From NCBI GenBank assembly GCA_025765595.1, contig JAIVFH010000003.1:620001-684000 (forward strand): DNA of 64,000 bases, in the 5' to 3' direction. Shown piece by piece: positions 59,502 to 64,000 of the stretch. Numbering within the stretch: the stretch's first letter is position 1; each line of letters begins with the position of its first letter. Source of the stretch: Obelidium mucronatum (Eukaryota; Chytridiomycota; Chytridiomycetes; Chytridiales; Chytriomycetaceae). Under the pieces are notes generated by a model that was not told where the DNA came from, searched no databases, and was given only the letters and a program-made list of their open reading frames with translations. The position numbers were made by a program, and so were the translations under genes.

Positions 59502-60060
59502 GAAATATTGGAGCAGTGTTTGGATTGGGTATTTTAGAGGCAGCCAGGGTCAACAGCAACATTAATTCACCAATTAAATTAGTCTAGCAGAGCGTCAAAA
59601 TGCCATCAAAGTTCCTGAGCAACACAACTATGATATATGGAGCGTGTGTGGCCATCCCCTGTTGTGTTCAGCTTTGTTTTTGAGAGCCCTTAAAGTAGAT
59701 GGATGTGGGCTGCCACTGGGTCCCAACATTGAGGACATAAGCTTCAACCTCATCAACAGCCATTGTACAGCCATTGTTGTATTGAGAAGAAGCAAAGACA
59801 CACGCAAGCTTTGGTTAAGCAGTCTGGGACAAAGTCAGCCAGGATGTCTGGTACGATGGCAGCAGTGACAGGGAGGATGATGAAGTATGAAGAGACATGT
59901 TGGATATGTTGATGGAAGATGTAGATGACATTTATTAGACATGTGCCGGATTTTACTGCACATCGATCAACGATAAATAAACGATAAATAACGATTAATA
60001 TTTACCATGTTTTATTGGAAATTATTGCTGTAGTGTATCGTGACTTCATTATTGTTTAAA
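59502..60060. other. repeat-island spacer, no gene identified
   Basis: Short frames only. A 74-aa frame at 59644-59868 has no recognisable feature. A palindrome-rich CGATAAATAAACGATAAATA stretch lies near 59966. Confidence 0.35.
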
Positions 60061-60071
60061 AAACTGATCCA

Positions 60072-60140
60072 AAAGGGAACTGGGTTTTGAACCCAGGGCG
60101 TTATTTCCAGCTATGCGCGTCACCGCTCCACTAAAGGAGT
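60072..60140 (-). repeat. tRNA-like Pol III element (SINE head or tRNA pseudogene)
   Basis: On the minus strand a B box with perfect T-arm (CTGGG, loop TTCAAAA, CCCAG) follows an A-box-like TTAGTGGAGCGGTGACG. The acceptor strands do not pair, so this is not a working tRNA. It fits a tRNA-derived SINE or decayed tRNA. Confidence 0.4.
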
Positions 60141-60620
60141 ACATAATTAACCTTGAAAGATCCCGAAATAACAAAGAGCAAAACTAAGAGTCCAAGACCA
60201 GACAATTTAGTTGAAACAAGAATGCAAAGAAAACATGAATCAAAGGGTAAATGTTTATTTCTTCTCACACTAAGGAAACTGCTGCTGATTCTGGTAGGTA
60301 TACATTGTAGTGGTGTGAATAATAACCTTGATTATGTTCCATAAGTAGGAGTTATTCATCTGCCCACAATACAGGCAGACTCCAGAAGTGTTAGAACATA
60401 AGAGAGTAAACATTTCTTACCAGTGTGAAAAGCACTGGCCTCACATTGGTAAATTGGAATTTGGAATATGGGATATTTTGCCAAAACATCAGACATGTAT
60501 AAAAACAGTTGGCCTGAGTCCCGTAGCAGTAGGGCCTTGCCATCCAATGTGCATCTGTGTTCTCAGTTGTGAATTACAGCGAGAATGAAGTATATCGATT
60601 TGCCATTACTTGGATCATGT

Positions 60621-60688
60621 GGGCGTATGGCAAAATGGTTACCGCGCTACGAATCAAGAGATTCCAGGTTCGACCCCTGGTACGCTCG
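60621..60688 (+). pseudogene. tRNA-Arg(ACG) copy lacking one anticodon-stem strand
   Basis: Acceptor stem GGGCGTA/TACGCTC pairs fully, the T-arm CCAGG-TTCGACC-CCTGG is perfect, and loop CTACGAA gives anticodon ACG. The D-arm is weak, and about five bases that should form the 5-prime side of the anticodon stem are missing, leaving 68 nt. It is therefore called a pseudogene. Confidence 0.65.
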
Positions 60689-60772
60689 CTTTTGCCGAGT
60701 GTGTATTCAATAAAGTTATCCATAAAAGCGAGTTTGATGAAGTGTTCCAGATAAGCAATTGCATCGTTCAAT

Positions 60773-60844
60773 AGGTCGTACCCGGATTCGAACCGGGGTT
60801 ACTGGTATCAAAAACCAGGGTGATGACCACTACACTATACAACC
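60773..60844 (-). tRNA. tRNA-Gln (anticodon TTG)
   Basis: On the minus strand a full cloverleaf of 72 nt folds. The acceptor is GGTTGTA/TACGACC with one G-U pair, and the D-arm GTGTAGTGGTCATCAC is intact. The anticodon stem is CTGGT/ACCAG with loop TTTTGAT (anticodon TTG) and the T-arm is CCCGG-TTCGAAT-CCGGG. The discriminator base is T. No intron. It sits 85 bp from the damaged tRNA-Arg copy. Confidence 0.9.
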
Positions 60845-60849
60845 TGGCT

Positions 60850-62060
60850 GTCGTTGAGTGGTTCTATCAACTATTAAGCTTTTATCTGAGAATACCACCT
60901 ACCAAACCAAACAATACCAAATCTGAGTCTTCCTGTGTATAGATAGGACTACACTGCTAACAAGACTTGGTATGGAATGAATATTTCTCTAAGGTTGATG
61001 CTTTCTTCACACAATCTGATCCAAGCAGCATGACTCATAAGAAATCATAAACCAAATTAAACACTCTTCCAACAATCCTTTCAGCTGTGTCTGACCATTT
61101 GGTGGTGCACCACAGCATTTGTAATCTCCCTCTTCATAACACTATATTAATCTCCTCCAAGACAACAAAAATATATCACATGTCTGAAACCAAGGCGTAC
61201 AACGTCCACCAGATTTGACTACAATCAATCTGGTCTCATTCACTGAGAGATTAGATAATATCATCGAATATCTTGAACACACTGGCCATAGTACCAGTTT
61301 GGACTCCAGGTTCACAGTACCTGAAGTACCAGAGCGTCCAGTTGACCTGAGAGCAGATGTCCTCCCTGGACCAAAGCCACAACTTTGACGTGAGCTCAAG
61401 GAAGGGATGATGAGGACCCAAAACTTGGAAAGATCTATAATGATCAAACTGAATTTGAAACTGCTATCGGCTAGTTCAAAGAAGACTGCAAACTGTACAC
61501 TGAGGTTACTGTCGCTTTCGAAAAGAGAGAACAGACCTTCTTCAGTAAACAGGACACCAGAGCCAAATATCTGAGCAATCATAACCAGGCCTTGGGAGTA
61601 CTATCAACTTTCATGGACAACCACAAGTGGAAACAAGTAGTTGATCGTGCGGACTTAATTGCAGATCCATACTGCTGGAAAGCAATCAAAATCATTTGAG
61701 AATGCTTTGGACAGATGGACAATGCTGGTAAAGACCAATCTTTGTTTTTAAGATGGAGGGTCCTCATAACAAACAAATTAGGATTGCAATGGATGAACTG
61801 GAACAACAGAATGACCAACACCATTATCCCACCTGAAAAGCGATTGTACCTTGTAGCATGGAGAAGCGCCATTGATTCAATCAAGAGACACATAAACGCC
61901 TCCAGTGCCTTAAAAACAAAGTAATATTGAAATTAAAACTTCAAAATAAGAGCTAAAATTGAATATTCCAATCCAAAATTAACCAATAAAATAAAATGTT
62001 CAATGATGCCGTTCCCAAAGACTTCAAAATCCAATTGGTCAGAACAGAAGACAAAGAAAG
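60850..62060. other. repeat-island spacer with decayed coding fragments
   Basis: Frames such as 61142-61582 (minus, 146 aa) and 61715-61924 (plus, 69 aa) have codon patterns of degraded mobile-element genes but no recognisable domain. No RNA gene seen. Confidence 0.35.
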
Positions 62061-62068
62061 CAAAAGAA

Positions 62069-62722
62069 TTTGCAGGTTGCTTGTCGACCTGTCATGTTAA
62101 GGGGGGGTTTGTGTTGTAGAGGGACTGGAAGCGGTGCTGGTTCTGTAGACAGGTGAGCTGATTGTTGTGGACACTAGAGAGATTTTGGAGAGAATTCTTT
62201 TTTAACTTTATTTCCAAACATGGAGCTTGCAACATGAGTTTCATGTGCCTCCAGGGTTGAAAGCCAATTCCTTGTAGTTCTATTTATAGAAAAGATGTTC
62301 CTACTTTGTTCAAATGGTTTGAGGGTTAAGAAGGGGTAACTCCAGACAACACAACTGTCTCAAGAAGGGTTTTTTGACCTGAGTAATCATGCTTTACTGA
62401 TTTAATTTTCTGGCTGCTGCCATGTCATGCTTGTCCACCTTAAAACCAGAAGAAGCTTTCCTCTAATTGATTTCATCAACTAACACAAATAATGGAAGCT
62501 CTAAAAGAAGGCAAAATGAGAATTGACTCAAGGCCAGAGTAATGCCTAGTAAGCAGTACATATTGCAGGCAGACTCATGATGAGAATCTGTCTGCTTTTG
62601 GCTTGTTTGACATCTTCTGGCCATCCCCCAAGATTTTAAATTTGGAAACAAAGAGGACAGCCTCTTTTAATTTTCTGGCAATCAAAATAGAAATTCTGAC
62701 TTATCGCAAACACCCCTAAATG
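62069..62722. repeat. dispersed repeat, copy 2
   Basis: Closely similar to 57376-57930, in the same orientation. It carries an extra segment of about 150 bp (about 62108-62257) not present in copy 1. Ends in CGCAAACACCCCTAAAT like its partner. Confidence 0.8.
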
Positions 62723-62804
62723 AGCAAATGTCTCTAGTGAAGTTAATCTGGGAGCCTAGTGGTTCCAACCATCGTGTTGGAAACTGTGGTAGCTACAGTT
62801 TTGA

Positions 62805-63290
62805 ATGCCAGACAGAGCCAAAACAAGTCCACTTGCCACCAGACTGCAACCTTTGAAAACCAAGCTGGAATACAAAGGAAGCATTGCTTTCAAGGACGCA
62901 ATGGAGCTGGTGGAAGAAATAACCCATCTCTTGATGTTGACTCACGTCAAGGGCGAAGGCAAATTGAAACAACCTAAGTCAATGGGCAAAGACAAAGCTG
63001 CTAAAGCCCAACAGTTTAAGCAAAAATTCAAAGATCAGGGAGAATCCTCAACTGCAAACAAAAAGGCAAAGTTGGAATGTGTCCTCTGCCCTGGAATGAC
63101 AAATCACGCGACCAAGAACTGCTTCGACTATAAGAACTTTGGTTGCAGCAGGGAAAACGGAACTACTTGCCAAGGCAATGGAACATGCTGTGACTCACTT
63201 GTGACCCAACTCAACAAGCCGTTGGACCCAAACCTACTGCAAAGAAGGCGGTTGGTGGAAACAACAAGAAGGGACCCAACGGTAGTCTGA
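62805..63290 (+). CDS. retroelement gag-like fragment with CCHC-type knuckle
   Basis: A 161-aa frame that is Lys/Gln-rich (KAAKAQQFKQKFKDQG) and carries CVLCPGMTNHATKNC, a C-X2-C-X5-H-X4-C motif like gag zinc knuckles of LTR retroelements. No protease, reverse transcriptase or integrase follows. It is probably a remnant; its first codons may not be the original start. Confidence 0.45.
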   Translation: MPDRAKTSPLATRLQPLKTKLEYKGSIAFKDAMELVEEITHLLMLTHVKGEGKLKQPKSMGKDKAAKAQQFKQKFKDQGESSTANKKAKLECVLCPGMTNHATKNCFDYKNFGCSRENGTTCQGNGTCCDSLVTQLNKPLDPNLLQRRRLVETTRRDPTVV

Positions 63291-64000
63291 AGTGTTCTCT
63301 TGGAGCGATTGGTTTGCCGCTTCAATAAAAATTACAAAGATAAGAAATACAATACACTACCTCTGATGTCAAGGACATAAGATACTCCTCTTTCAGAACA
63401 AGTTTTGCTGTCTTTGGAATTTAACAGTTGGCGGGACCATCTGGCGGGACCCTCCTCTGCGGTGGCGGGACTTGGCGGGACTTCAGAGCCAGTAGATGGT
63501 AGCTGCTAGCTTAGTACTCGGAGTTGTAATCGGAGTTTGAAATACTGGGGATGGGCTAGAGTAGCAGCTGAGTAGGTACATTCAAGTAGCTAATAACAAT
63601 TGTCCATCCAAAATTCATTGCTCCTAATCGGATTTTTTGCTCCTAATAGGAGCACTACTAGCGTTTTCCACTCCTAATAGCAAACCAATTGGACCCATAG
63701 GAGCCCTAATGGGGAGTTTTCCCCCGATAATGACCCTTCGCACCTGTGAACATAAAACAACCAAGAACAAATTATTCGGCTGCACAATGAAGACTAAAGC
63801 AACTTAACTGCAGAAATCTCTTCTATTGCAATATAAACTATGAGAATTTCTAACTTAACATAATGATCCAATGAAAATTTTCTCAACTCTGCACTTGTAC
63901 ATATTGCCATCCCCATTAAAATTTCATGGCAAATTTTTTTCCCATCATCAATTTTTCACCCTGCATGTTTATTAACAATTTTAATACGTGCCTGAGAGAG
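63291..64000. repeat. short-motif repeats at window edge
   Basis: GGCGGGAC occurs four times between 63430 and 63481, like hAT subterminal repeats. CTCCTAAT and its complement recur between about 63618 and 63715. No gene seen. Probably the margin of another mobile element. Confidence 0.5.

Noticed and set aside
60621..60688. Functional tRNA-Arg
   Set aside because: The 5-prime strand of the anticodon stem is missing, so a normal cloverleaf cannot form despite good acceptor and T arms.
61142..61582. 146-aa minus frame as a gene
   Set aside because: No domain, no splice support and atypical sequence within the repeat island; most likely a decayed element.

Overview
This is a gene-dense nuclear window from a unicellular eukaryote. 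Nearly every gene is split by short GT-AG introns, mostly about 50-100 nt, with polypyrimidine or poly-T stretches before the AG. Gene ends lie only tens of bases apart. The lineage cannot be fixed from sequence alone. Integrator subunit 7, GEMIN2, a Tubby protein, a REC114-like protein and a BRCT-Myb RAP1 homologue argue against a yeast-like (Dikarya) fungus. They fit an early-diverging opisthokont or another free-living protist.

Layout: 0.3-1.6 kb FCP1-type phosphatase (+), start probably upstream; 1.6-4.6 kb ENTH-SHD1-kinase-SAM protein (-); 4.7-7.5 kb kinesin-14-like protein with a degenerate motor (-); 7.4-8.1 kb local tandem duplication of the intergenic region; 7.9-11.7 kb SAPS/PP6 regulatory subunit (-); 12.0-13.2 kb REC114-like (-), head-to-head with GEMIN2 (+, 13.2-14.4 kb); 14.5-16.2 kb RAP1 (-); 16.6-22.6 kb three tandem endoglycoceramidase-like GH5 genes (+); 22.7-27.7 kb GAF-GAF-PAS adenylate cyclase (+), followed 11 nt later by a MIT-like gene and then a 197-aa unknown; 29.1-34.1 kb ABCC transporter (-); 34.3-38.4 kb two M17 leucyl aminopeptidases, head-to-head; 38.6-41.0 kb pescadillo (-); 41.3 kb small gene; 41.9-43.7 kb Tubby (+); 43.8-46.3 kb mitochondrial complex I 75 kDa subunit (-); 46.9-48.1 kb coiled-coil protein (+); 48.3-51.7 kb INTS7 (-), head-to-head with a GT61 plus O-fucosyltransferase fusion (+, 51.7-54.5 kb).

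From 54.5 kb to the end the character changes to a repeat island. It holds a complete-looking hAT transposon with inverted ends and a probable target-site duplication, a dispersed repeat present twice (one copy inside the transposase gene), a gag-like fragment, a tRNA-Gln gene, a damaged tRNA-Arg copy and a further tRNA-like Pol III element.

The genes do not form one pathway. The most unusual points are the protein architectures (ENTH+SHD1+kinase+SAM; GT61+O-FucT; degenerate kinesin), the two ultra-short AT-rich bidirectional promoters set between GC-rich 5-prime exons, and a gene-conversion tract between the inverted aminopeptidase pair. Exon coordinates were deduced by hand from splice consensus, reading-frame continuity and family similarity; none is confirmed by transcripts.
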